Below are positions 12,701 through 25,600 of a DNA stretch of 64,000 nucleotides, in pieces. A program made the translations under genes and the position numbers. Every line of letters starts with the position of its first letter. Within the stretch, counting starts at the first letter, position 1. This DNA is from Pipra filicauda. Its lineage: Eukaryota > Chordata > Aves > Passeriformes > Pipridae. The notes beneath the pieces were generated by a model. It saw only the letters and a program-made list of their open reading frames with translations, was not told the DNA's origin and searched no databases. The stretch spans positions 1,054,001-1,118,000 of the forward strand of contig NW_024104357.1 of assembly GCF_003945595.2 (NCBI RefSeq). Reading direction: 5' to 3'.

Positions 12701-15700
12701 CAGGGAAATGCCCGTCAGCCACAGCAGATCCTTTGCTACAAGAATATCCCTTTGGGGCTGTGCCAGCCCATGATGTACTGGAGCAGCCTCAATTAGATGG
12801 CTTGGTGCCATGAAACCAAGCCAATCTCCAGCTGAAGAAGAAAGAGAATGCAGATTTACGGCTGCTTTACTCTACCCTAAGCTGTACCTGCCTGAGTGCA
12901 GTTTGGAGCACAGAGTTGCTATAGGAACCTGGTGACAGCACCCAAGGTCCCCTTGTGTTCAAGTGCCATTTTCAGTCCCGTAACAGACACATTAATTTAC
13001 ATGGGAAATGCTAACTGGGATGATGGTCTGATGCAGTTAATCCCTGTCAGGAGAATTCACTGAAATAGATTCAGAAAAGGAAGGGTCAGTAGGAAGAGTA
13101 AGAGTTTGAGGGAGAAGGGTACACCTATTTTTTTTAGGGTTTTTTTTTTTACGCATGTTTTCTTCAGCATTTGAAGGCAAGATAACTGAAAAATTTTAAA
13201 GTGAACAAAACATGATTTGGACAGGAAAAGAAAGGCTGTGGTGAACATCCAGACCATGAGGAGCAGGAAGCTGTGCCTAGGTACTCCATGACAGGTCAGG
13301 GAGCATGGGGTGTCAAAGCAGCAAGGTTTGGACTGGGATTTTTAGACTAAGTCATCTGCTTTGCACTGGAGCAGACAAGCAGTGCTTATTTGATTAATTT
13401 TGTTATTTTGCTGTAGCAAAGTCCAACAGAGGGTGACTTTACTCCAGAGTAAAGTAGCAGTGAAGCACAGAGGTTGCTTCACTGTGGAGGATGAAGCTCA
13501 GAGCCGGTGTTGATCACTGCTTCAGAGACGCTACCAAAAACACATCTCTCTGCCACCAGAGTTACCTGCCCTCTATAACGTCTGTGCCCATCTCCACTAA
13601 ATTCTGACCTCTGTAGTGAATGCACTATTTTGGTCAGCATCAATCAGGCCTGATTTGGATTAAATATTTACCAAACTGTTTGCAGACAAAGGGACTGCCT
13701 GGTCCATCTCCTACTGTTTGCACAGTAAATAACCCAGGCATACATCTGGCCCCTGCACATGCAGGTGCTCTCAAAACAGGGAAGTACAAAACCTGGTTTT
13801 CTGCCTGCCTGGGTGGGATTCAAAGACACAGAAAGGAGTGAATCAATGAGGAAATATTTAGCTGTCAAAGATAACCTCTACCCTTCTGTGCTCCAGTCAC
13901 ATTTAGAGAGACAGCTCATCCACAGAACACTTGTTTTAGGACAAGAGGAGGAAAGCAATCTCTTTCTGAGTGCCCAAATACTTTGGTAGGCTAAACATTA
14001 AAGTAGGCTTAGATTAAAACAGGTATCATGCAGCAAAAAGTTATGTAGTTACCAGTTATATGGAAAGAAGTAAGTCTCACTGCTTTTCCCCTTTAAACTG
14101 AAAGCACAGCAGGATGAACAGGCAAAACTCACTATTTTTGTACATGGCCAAATCCCATAGGCTCAAACAGTGCATCCTTCTCCCATAGAGGCTCCCTGCC
14201 AAGGTGATGGGCTACTGCCATGGCAAGCAGTGAAGCAGAAATGGCAGATCCCCTCAGCTACCTCACTCAGCACTTGAGCTGCTGTTTAAAAACATGTCCT
14301 TAATCCTCAAGTATGTAGCCAGCTAAGTCAAATCTATGTCCTGAGCCAAAACTTTGTCCTGGAACCACTCTTGTGACTAATCTGAGGTTGGTATTAGAAA
14401 TTACTAAATATTTATTTGGGGATTCTGATAGTGCTGAGCATTTTTTTCCTGTGGAAGCTCCTATCCCAGTGACCGTAAATGAAGAACAGGACTTGGATAA
14501 AGCAGATGGTTCAGCAGATGGTGACTTGCTCCGTTTTTAACCAGGCTCTTGTGTAAATGGAGTGTGGCATGGATCTCTGTATTCTTTTTGACTTTGAGAG
14601 TGTGTATGTGTGCTTTTGGGTTTTAATCAGTGTTTAGTTATGAAACCATGTATCATGATGATGGCATGTATTTTACTGGCTTTTTAAAGATTGTGGTAGT
14701 TCTTGAAAATTTAGTTTGTTCACTGATTCCTGAAGCCAAGACTGTCTTTGTCAAAGGAGTATTTTTGTGCTGATTTTTATTAAATGGGAGCAGCCATAAT
14801 TCTTGACTGTGGGATTGGACAAAACAAGATTTTATTACAGCCTTTAATTTTTTTTCTCCTCTCTGTTTTTGTTTCTCTACCATTTGGTTTAACTTTCCTC
14901 ACTGCCCAGAGCATTTAAATGAAACTGAAAGAGGTAACTGAAGAAGGGTGAGGTGTGAGGTTCACTCTGCAAACAGTTCTGTCGAGCTGTCAAAAGTTCA
15001 ACAGTCCCCAGCACCTACTTACCATTCCTGTGCTGAGGTAACAGCCCCCTCAAACCTGCCAGCAGGACTACTTGTGCTTGTGTTCCCTAACCCATTTTAT
15101 TCAAAATTAGATGGATTATTGAAAAAAATGTACTGCTGAACCATTTCAACTAATGTGCCTCATTTAGACTGATAAAGGTTAAGGAAAAGTCACCTCAGCA
15201 GCCTGAGCATCAGCAGATCTGAGGCAGCATAATTTCTACCGCAGGAAATCTGAGGATTTGCTGTGAGGATTAGATTGAGAGTGGCAGCATATTGCCCTGG
15301 CACAGCTGGAACCAGAAGAGCATGTCCTTTTACTGCCTAAGAGTGGTTAAACAAATACAGCATCTTCTGTCTCCTTAAAGTTCATATTCCTGTAACTTAC
15401 ATGTGAATTTTCTTCTAATTTCACACTATTTCTTAATGCCACAGAGTGGTCTCTCAGGATCCAAATTTGTAAGTAGGGATGTAATTGAAGGTGGTCTTGT
15501 ATCTCATTTTATGTAAATTCTCTATCACCTAGTATCTCAGTGTCTTGTAACCTTTCATTGGGAAAGGGGAATTTTTAACTTTTGATGTTTGTTCTTTTGC
15601 TCATTATTATCCCAGGCAGGTGACTGTGCAGGCAGAGTGGTGTTTCTGCTGCCAAAGTTCACAGGTTTAGCAGACTGTTTTAAATTATACTAAAATATAT

Positions 15701-17920
15701 TTTGGTTTCCAAGCCAAAAGACAAGCTATTTGCAGAATTGTCCAGCTTTACTTTGTCTCCTGCTCAAAGTGTTTCTAAGCTGAATATAATGAAGATCTAT
15801 TCTAAGAATTCCTAAGGGATCTCTTTACACAGAATCTGGAACTGATCCATGGGTTTCCACACTTTAACCAATGCACCGTCAAATATTGATTTCTTTCAGA
15901 AGTCAAAGCAATTTGTTTTCCTTCCCTGGAGACTCTGGGTTTCTACCTTTGGCTGCAGTTCTTGAATTAATATGGAAACTGAGAACATCACTTAGGACTA
16001 GTCTCACATGCAAGCTCAACGTGCAGTCACACAGAGCCAGATATCCTGTGAACACTCGGGCACTCAGAGGGTGCTTGGTCTCCTCTGGCAGCTGGACAAC
16101 TCACACAGCTCTTTGCTCATCTCTGAGCTTCTGTCCGAGGAGCAGAGTAGTAATTGACTTATTGCTGATCTCTTCTTTATTTTTCCCTTTCTTTTGATAG
16201 CTCTTCATCATGTCACTCTGGAGCAAAGGCCAGCACAGTTCTCTGGAAATATGCTTAAGCTGGTAAGGTAATAAGGAGCTGATAGCAAGCCAGAAAGCAG
16301 CTCCATGGAAAGCAGCCATCTCTCCCATCATTTATCCATAGTCACCTACAGGTGACTGTCAAGCAAAAAGTTTCAGATTTACAGCTAAAGCATAATACCT
16401 TTCTTCTCATCAGCATTTCTAAGCTCCCAGTAAGTGTGGTCATTGCCTGTGCGAGGCTTCTTCCATCAGCTGGCAGTGTCAGGGCAGAGTGGCTCTCACT
16501 TGCTTTATACCAAATAAACCTAGAAATGAGACACTGGGGAATCAGATGTCACATCAGAGTGTTCCAGGTTGGAATTGCTCATGTAAGCCCCAGTATCACA
16601 GAGGACTGAGGACCTTGTGCTCCACTGTCCCTGTGTGCAGGCTCTGTGCTGTGCACATGGAGATGCAGCTGAGCCTGAAGGGACACACGGAGAGCACGGG
16701 CACTTCCAGCAGTGCAGAGGTCATAAAATTTGCCCTTTTAAATGGCATGTGTGATCTTGTGAATTTGTCACAATGCCAAGGGAGCTGAAACAATTCCTCC
16801 TGGACACAGAGACACGAGTACAGGCAGTGATGTAATCAGTTAGGATCATATCCAGCCTCATTTGAAGGGTAAGGTTCTTGGTGGTGCTAAATGACAATCT
16901 GTTCTGAATTTATCATGCCCATATGTCATCAGTAACTACTTACAAAACACACCTCTCATTTTAGATCCAAGTTTGCATCTGCTCCAAGCAAAACATGCGC
17001 CATCTCCCTGTATATTCCTAGGAAGTCTATATGAGACAACACAAGAGTAAGATGAAACAGGAAAAATCCCTTTCTATATTATGGGGAAATCGATAACAAT
17101 TCACTGTCATTTTTAACTGACTTTACCTGAATATAAAATCTCAGTGCAGAAAATATCTCAAAATACTTCACCATATTTCTGTGACATGCAAAGGGATATT
17201 GTAGCTCAAGTACTGTCCCTTATCAGAAACATTCTGATACTTCATTCTGATTTGTCCATCTCTGTTTCATTGCTCCATCATACAGGTAAAGGACATCTTT
17301 AAAACAAGGATCCAGGCTGAGAGCAATCCATCCCTGAATACTGAGATGCCATATAGCTGATAAGGTTTATGAGAGGTTATGGCTTCAAAGGAATTGATTT
17401 ATAAATGTTTTCTCTTTTTAAATATGCAGCTGGACATCTAGTATAATTTACAGAAGCATATGACTGGCTTATATACTTAATTTTCATTGACTAACAGCCA
17501 ATGTTTAGGTGTTTCTATACATCTCTCTGGCTGTTTCTCTTCATCTTTAGGCATGTAAATGCTTTGAAAAGCTGAAACAAAAAAATTCACGGCCTGATTT
17601 TCAAAATCTTGGATCTTAGGTGACATAAATGGCCAGATTTCAAAAATACTCTTTTCTCAGCATCCTTAACTCTTGCAAATTCTGCACATTTTGTATCATT
17701 ATTTGATATATACCTTTTCAGGAATTTTAAACTTCTAGTCTAAAAATAATAAACCATATTGCATAGAAATCTGCAATCCCAGAATACAAAAATTTTAACA
17801 CTAGTATTTACAATTAAATGGGGTTTTTTTACAGTTATAGTGTTGCAGAACAAAAAACCTTTTAAATTACAATTCTGCTCTAAATAAATATTGTTGGTGC
17901 TTTGTTTGCTTAGCCTACTG
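3746..17920. other. Intergenic sequence, no gene recognised
   Basis: AT-rich single-copy-looking DNA. The longest open frames (5537-5923 minus, 128 codons; 10902-11270 minus, 122 codons; 15871-16197 plus, 108 codons) lack splice context, codon bias or recognisable domains. A-rich and T-rich runs occur near 6120-6160 and 13127-13150. No repeat family is identified. Confidence 0.55.
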
Positions 17921-17983
17921 ATTTTCTATATCAGAAAGATATAGAAAATATTTTAAAATTACATTTTCATATATCTTTCTGAT
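17921..17983. repeat. Nested inverted repeats
   Basis: A 12-bp perfect stem (17921-17932 with 17938-17949) has a 5-nt loop. It overlaps a second 14-bp perfect inverted repeat (17930-17943 with 17970-17983). The two share the central arm, so only one hairpin can form at a time. Confidence 0.8.
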
Positions 17984-20900
17984 GCAGTCCTTGTGCCTGT
18001 AGGGAGACCCTCAAAGGAAGGTAATAAAAATGTAGCAGTTCTGCTGTTGTACACTGTAGTAATAGAAACAAATTTTCATCCTCTTAGATGCATCAATTCC
18101 AGGAGGAATGGGAGAGCAAAAGTTTACTTTTAGCATCTAAATGAGGAGCCATGTCAGACAGCAGCCTTGTTGAACAAGAAGGTGCCATGACTGCTCACCA
18201 GAACAAGACTACTTTAAAGGGTTTAAATGACTGTGCTTTATTCAATATTAAGAAGGGATTTGAATTTCCAAATATTTTTCTAAGGGATGTTTCTGCTGAG
18301 CTGGTGCTGAAATTCCAAGTTGGAGAAATAAGGAATAGTTTTAACATCCAATTATAATGAAAAAAGAAAGCAAATTATGCCCTACAGAAATGCTGACACC
18401 AGTATAAACCCAGGGACATTCCCCAGAGCTACCTTTGTTATTAATGTTTTTATTTACTCTTTGGTGGTACAAGGTCACGTATGACTTTTGGAATTTTTTT
18501 TGCTGACATGAATAACAATATCTTGTAGAGCTCCTTCTCCTTCCCCATCATCCCTGCTTCCTGTTAACGTGCCAATATGGATAAAAACTAGGCCAAAATT
18601 ATTTTGGCGATAACACCTGAGATGAGATGTAATTAAAGTGATAGAACTGCTGTGCTTTGAAACATTTGGCCAAGCTACTGAAGGTGGATGGGATGCACTG
18701 CACCATTCCACCCATCTGCTTCCCAAACCACAAGTCTTCCTAATAGGAGAGATATTACGAGTTTCTCGTTGTTTCACAAGGCTATAGTTAGGGCTGCAAA
18801 CTCCTATTTTTGGACACTTTAGTGACTACTGTGAGAGTTTGTGTGATAAGTAAGACTGGGAAGGCAAATTCACATCTTCCCAAATTAGCAGCCTCCATGG
18901 ACCCATTTTTCTGCTCTTTGTCCCATTTTGTACAAGACCAGCTGCCCTTGTGAGGGTATAAAGGAAGGTGTTACCCATATGTACTCAGTGTGGTGTGCTG
19001 CAGGAGCTAAATGGCTCCTCAGCAAGAGCTTCAGAGTGTCTAATAGTATTGGAGTTATAGTTAGGCCTGGAATACATTTTATTTTTTCAAAAGTTTGCTG
19101 GTTTTCTGATTATTGTTTTTTAACTGGAATCAATATTTTAAAACCAGACAATATAATCAGAAAAGTTTCTGGGAGAACTTCATAATTCAAGAGAAAGTAA
19201 GAAAATACTCAGGAAGTTTAAAAATCCCTATTTTCTTATGTTTGAACTCCAAGCTTAGATTTTAAAATCACAGCAATTCAATTTCATTTTAATAAGATTC
19301 AAGGATATTTTAAAAATTAGTAGCAACCTAGAAGTGGCTTCTTATTGAGATACCAAACATGTATTAGTGTGACTTAATCCTGTATGAGATTTCCTAATTC
19401 AAAATAAGCCAAATGCAATTTAAGCTCAATTATACATGAAAATTACTCAAGAAATGTACAGTTAAAACCTTTCAATAAATTATGTATAAAATTGAGCTAT
19501 TCTGCCACATCGTCAGAAATGCAACATGTCAAGGACACCACATTAAAAAAAATCATGGGTGAATATAGAAAACACAAAATATAATTAACTGTGACTGCTT
19601 TTAGACTCACATTTTTCTGTCTGATTAAAATTTAACCTAAATAAATTAAAAATCACTGGGAAAAAAAATTGCCCAGCAACCTGAAGCCTCTTTCTAATCT
19701 TTGTGCACTTGCTGAAGTTTTCTTCCTGTAGTTGTGTTGACTTCAAATGGATCAGGGCTGTGAAGGTTCCAGATAAATAAGGCATTTTTGCAAAGGTCCC
19801 AGTAGAGAAAAGTGAAGAATGTAGTCTTATCCTGCTAGAGCACAAACACACAGGGGGTTCCCCAGGCAGGAATAACGATGGGATAAAAGGAGTAGTTACA
19901 GTCCCAGCAGCTCTGACACTGTCAGTGCTACTTGCAGCAGACAAAGTGTGTTTTTCAACTCAGCTCATACACACCAGGACCTCTTCCCACCCAGCCCGGC
20001 CTCTTGTAGTAAGATTTAGCTCTTGTTAATTCAAAATTGACAAGGGTGATTCCACTCACATCTCTTTTATAAGCAGGCCAGTCCTCTCTCCATTCCTTCC
20101 TTCTCAAACAAGAGTGGTTCCAGGGGTTTATCAGTGCTCACTGGTACACCTGAGAGGAGAAGAAAAGAGGTTTGTGGCAGAAACAAAACCACCTGCGGCG
20201 AAGAGCTGCAGCCTAATTAAACTTAACTGTCCCCCAGTGCTTTCTTGAGAATAGTTGCTCAAAATTATCTCAACTAATCCACTTCCTTAAAAGCCCCCGA
20301 GGTTTTGTTTTCCTCCCTTTTATTAGAATTCTACCTTTCTAATTCCCACGATTGTGATAATGTTGCTTTTGATTCACACTGGAGAATCTGCAAGCAAAAT
20401 TTGGCCACCTGGCATTAAGACCGAAGTGCTCATCTTGACAGCTCTTCAGCCTAAGGAATGTTTTCATCCCTTGCCCACCAGCATAATCCCAGAGCTCTCC
20501 ATCTGACAGCGCAAGTTGCAGGCTAAACTGTTTATTAGAAGTTTTTGAGAATAACCAAAGTTAGGCACTGAAAACAAAAGTTCCCACTGACTTAAACAGC
20601 AGATTCAAGGCCCTGGAAAGAAAATGAAAAAAACTTTCTTGTTAATGAGAAAATATAATCTTCTATTTATATAACTCCTTTTTATTCCAGAGAACCTCAT
20701 CAGTTCGGGCTTGACCTTATCTTTCTCCCTATTTTGTTCACCACTTACATATTTTCTATGCAGTGTCTCACAATTAAGTGGATTGCAAAAGTAGAATTAG
20801 GCCCTTTCTAAGTGAGTAGCAATCTAACTATAAATGAGTAATAATCTAACACTTAGAAAAAGCCTTTAAGAGGGCAAAAGAGCACTGCAGTGTTGTATAA

Positions 20901-22448
20901 TAGCTGTCACAGCTGAGTTCAGGACTAGGGGAGGAGATCTCAAAAGGAAAAGGCAGAATTTAGGTGCACAGATAAAATGAAATTAGAAAAACGGAGTTTG
21001 ACTGTGCTGGCATTTCAATATCAGCATGTAATAAGAGCTCACTGGAAATTCTCAGGAGGAATACGTTTCCTCTGGAAAATGCTGATAATACCAAAATCTA
21101 AATGTTTGGCTGGACTGTGTGCTATGGCAGTGCCACACCCAGAAATCAGGCAAGGAAGGGAATTCTGCCACATCCTGCATTGCCCAGGCTAGAGCTCACT
21201 CTTTGCCCAGTTGTGGCTTTTTCCCTGAATTTTAGGCACGGAACAAATATCCATTCTGCATGCCAGGAAGCAGAATTGTCCATGCCTCCCTTTTTCAAGC
21301 CACTGCTAAAAAAAATGTTTAGCTATTTGCAGCCCTGGGGCAGGACTCTGTCCCCCATCTCTCCACCATCACCTCATCCCAATGGATTGAGTGTGCCTGT
21401 CCTGAGGCCCAAAGCAAGGGTTTCTTATCCTGTGCCACGTGCTGTGATGGTGGGCACACCCACATGATTCCACACCTTGTCCCGTGTTCACAAAGGAGCT
21501 CCATGTTCTGGAGAACAAACTGAATTGACCTGGCACTGAAGAGCTGCTGGCCTGGAGAGTCTCACAGAGATGGAACAGAAAACTGCTTCTTAGTTAATAA
21601 AAAGTTGAAGGGACTTTTCTCCCGATTTAATAATGATGACGATGATAATAATAATTTTGTCTTCACACGAAATGTTGAAATGTATATTTCCATTAAGAAA
21701 CATTTTGTTTGTTTCAAAAAATAAAATGTTATTTTCTGCAAGAATTATTTCTTTGATCTAATATCACAAAACTGAGCTTCTGTTTTTCTACCAGTGAAGT
21801 CTTAGGACTTCTAGTCTTTACAGAAATGTCATAGAACTCAATCATGTGTATGTTTTATTTAACTTTAGCAATAGATTATGGGTTTTATGAAGCCTGATGG
21901 ATGCATACACTTGGCCCTTGACCTCGTGTTTCATTTCCTTGGTATTCCATTCATTTTTCCATGGTTTTAATGAACATATTTTTATGGTCTTATCTTTATC
22001 ATAGAATTGCATTGGTAGAATTTAGTATATGAGTTTAATCTAATATGGTTAAACCATTGCAGAAAAACTCCTGTTTCTTTCAGTTCACTTTGAGTGGCTT
22101 CTTTTTTTTCATTTTATGTGAAATTACTAGAAATATTTTAATGTAGTTGGTAACAAGCTACTCTTCTCAGTAAAGAATAGGGTATTAAATCTTTTGCATT
22201 GCTGTAATTACACTGATAGGAAATCTGGTTTATCTGATATGAATGCTACTTTCTCATATAATCATCCTCTGTACACAAGAAAAAAATTAAAGAAACCTAT
22301 AGATTTTCTTGCTTCTGATGAAGGATCTATTTGAGAACATTTGGCATTGAAAAATAATACAGCTGTAAAAAGTCTATTTTATCTTCTTGGCAGTCAATTT
22401 TCTGTTTAGGTGAATCTGCGTAGTCATGTAAAGGATGGGTTTTTTTCC

Positions 22449-22453
<5 letters not shown>

Positions 22454-22479
<26 letters not shown>
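22454..22479. repeat. (AT)13 microsatellite
   Basis: Thirteen uninterrupted AT units follow a T-rich stretch. A second, interrupted AT tract lies at about 27334-27362. Confidence 0.95.
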
Positions 22480-22572
22480 GACAATGGCCTTCTGGATCTT
22501 TCCTAAGCAATACAAGGCATGTCTAAGCATTATATTCTGCCCTCAAAGTGTGAGTTTATGCACAAAAGTAAC

Positions 22573-22614
22573 ACTTCTGTTCACAAAAGCAAAACTTCTG
22601 TTCACAAAAGCAAA
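22573..22614 (+). repeat. Perfect 21-bp tandem duplication
   Basis: Two identical copies of a 21-bp unit beginning acttctgttcac lie head to tail at 22573-22593 and 22594-22614. A diverged partial copy is visible just upstream (cacaaaagtaac). Confidence 0.9.
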
Positions 22615-25600
22615 GCCTGGTGCCATTTACATGAACAATTACTCTCGAGGGTTTGCTAAGGACCTTTGATGTTGCTCATTATTGTTGTGTTACAGCCATA
22701 CTGTGGTGGTTACTGAATTTGGCAACTTAGAACAACATGGAGAAGGTAAAGGGGAAGCAGTTGTGACCCTAACTTGTTTATGAACACCCCTGAACCCATT
22801 TAGTTTGCACATATATAATGAACACTTTGTAGGAAAAATTGGAGATGAGAGACAGAAAGAGGATAAACACAGACTTATGTATCCAATCAGCTAGAGGAGA
22901 TTATTTTTCTATGTTTCAGCTGGATATAGCTGCATCCCACTAAATTCAGTCTCTCCTTAATGGGATTCTTTGTATACTTTGATCAAAACCACAGGAAACC
23001 ACTAAGAAGAATACAACTGCTTCCCAGCACCCCCTGTTATTTTGACCGGCTTTGATCTCTGAGGCAGCTGTTACTTGAAAAGTTTAAGAGATAGATCTGT
23101 AACTAATAGCAAGGAAGCCAAAACTGAAAAATGCTTAAGATGTAAGAAAGAATTTTTCATAACAAAAAAGACTATAATTTTATCTCTTCAAGGCAAACAC
23201 TATTATTAACTAATTTTATATAACATACCTGGCATATCAGATTCTGCTGCATCGGAAGGTAAATGTCAGTGGCAATTCCAGATGCTTGTTTTGAGTGTCT
23301 GTGTACTTTGAGAACCTGAACTTCATTTTCAGGATATGGACGGACCTGAATATCAATAGTTTCTCTTTGGAATTCTTCGACACATCAAGCCATTGCAAAG
23401 GTTTTGAAACCTGCACTTTTTACTGAGATTTCTGACCCACTGAAGGATTTTATTCAACTGACTTCACCTCTGTGTATTTCAATTTCCCCATGTAGAAAAT
23501 GTGGATCAACTAATTTCTGCATACTACTTTGGGGCCTACTGATTGTAAGGGCTGTATAAAGACAGTACCATTTTTATAAGTACTATTTTTATTTTTCTGC
23601 AATACCTCCATCTTGATAATCAGAACAGTTTGGTTTTGATTCAAAGTGATAGGAAGAGACTTAAATGAAACAGGGCAGTTTGCGGATATACAAGATTCAT
23701 ATTTTTGTTACATAATTCTTTTCCATATGAATGCATATATTTCTTTGGGGATTTCCTGTATCCAAAGTCTTCCTGAAAAGTTCAGAGTTCTCACCTCCCT
23801 GAACTGTAAATCATTGCTCTGTGCAACAGGTTAGACTGTGTGTATCTAATAGTATTCTCAGAAACCTGTTTTAATAATTTCAGAAAAATTGATGACATTT
23901 TTAATATTTTTAAAGATGCAATAAACAAGATGTTAAATTACCTAAAGAAGAATTATATTCTGTGTCTCCGGCAGACAATAATCTCAGTCAAATTCTAGCT
24001 CTGAGTCAGATAAGATTTACTCCATCCCTCTTCACAGTCAGTGCTGAGGGAATTTTTGAGTATAATTAGACCTGAGGAGCTGGGCTCCCATTAAGAGTTT
24101 TCTCATGAACAAGAGAGAGGTGAGCTCTTGTTGTTTGCATCTTTGTCTGCTTCTCCCAGCAAGGGATCCATCATTAATGAGTTGTTCTGGAGATAAATAG
24201 TGCCCTGGTGACACCGGAGGGAACAGGAATAGCAGCAGTGGTGTTGCAGGTAACCCTCCTCAGCCTTAGGCTTCGCTGATCAATCAGCAGTGCCTTGGAG
24301 AGCCGACAGCCAGGAGGGTTTGGCTCTTTATCCCTACATGATGATTTCCCCTCTGCCTCATCTTTGGCATGTTTTAGTTTGGAGCTCGTTAGATATGTGA
24401 CTCAAAGCATTATGCATTAGAACCCAAGCGTACAAGCAGAGGCAATTAATAGTAGATTTATAAATCTCACCGGCTGGTGTCTTCATCGTTGTGGCACACA
24501 AAAGGCTATTCTGAACTGATTCCTTAAGGCACAAAATCAATGAGCAAAATTGTTTAAAAAATACATGTCCATAGAGCTCCTTGTGCTTCTCGCTGGAGTA
24601 AAAAGCATTAGTTCCCTGGGGAACTGTGGGAATTGCACTAATTTTCTCAAGAAAAGAAAATTTAAAAGCCCTCAACAAGCACTCAGGAAACGGCACTTTG
24701 CATTTGATGCTTGGTCATGGTAAAAATATTTATTCAGTAGAAGAATAACCATAAGAGAACATTTTTAAGAGCTTTCATACAGATTTTTTTCCACCCAGAC
24801 TTATAGATCTGTCAACCACCTGAAAAGTGCATTGTGAAAATTTTTCCGAGAAATAAAATGAAACTATTCTTTGAGAAACAGGAAACTTCTGAGTTGGATT
24901 TTTTTTTATGGTAGCCGTTTCCATTGTGACATTTGAATGTTCAGATGTGACAGTAATGGTTTGTGGGGGTGAACTGGCCAGTGACTCACAAATGGCTCCT
25001 GAATTTGCTATTCCAGGAAACAGCAGGCAAAGGAAAGCTGCAGAGTCTGTCAAGAGTTCAGCTGTTTGATCCACTGCCTGGTAAAATCTCCAGGCACTAT
25101 GCTCTGCTCTAATCTGTTTCTTATTATTTGTAGTTGAAACTATTTTTAAGTCAGTCAGCAATTACATATTGTTCTTTCTATTTGCTACAAATGTAATTAA
25201 AATAATACTGGTACAGGATCTAGTCATGTTCATTTTTTTTCTTGGAAAAATGTTTGCCTGAGCTGAAGTAGAGGTAACGTTGAGGCCACAGTGTGATATA
25301 GTTCAGTCCTGCTTTGCCACCTAATGCCATATTTCTGAGATTAGCTTTTCTCAAATGATTCTTTTGCTCCAAGCCAGAGGCCTCAAATTCAGGAATGAGC
25401 TGAAATAGCCGCTGGCTAGAAAAGTTATAGCTGATACAGATACCCACTGGAACTGGATTTTAGAGAGAACATTCAGGTTATACAGAAAAGAACACCAAAT
25501 TATATGTCATTAGTCATGGGTACAGTAAATGTTTTGAAAAATATAATTGTGGGCTAATGCATTTGGGCTAAATCCACTTGCTGCCTCAAGTCCTGTGACT

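Noticed and set aside
24775..25161. 128-codon minus-strand frame
   Set aside because: No homology recognised and no splice context; treated as chance.
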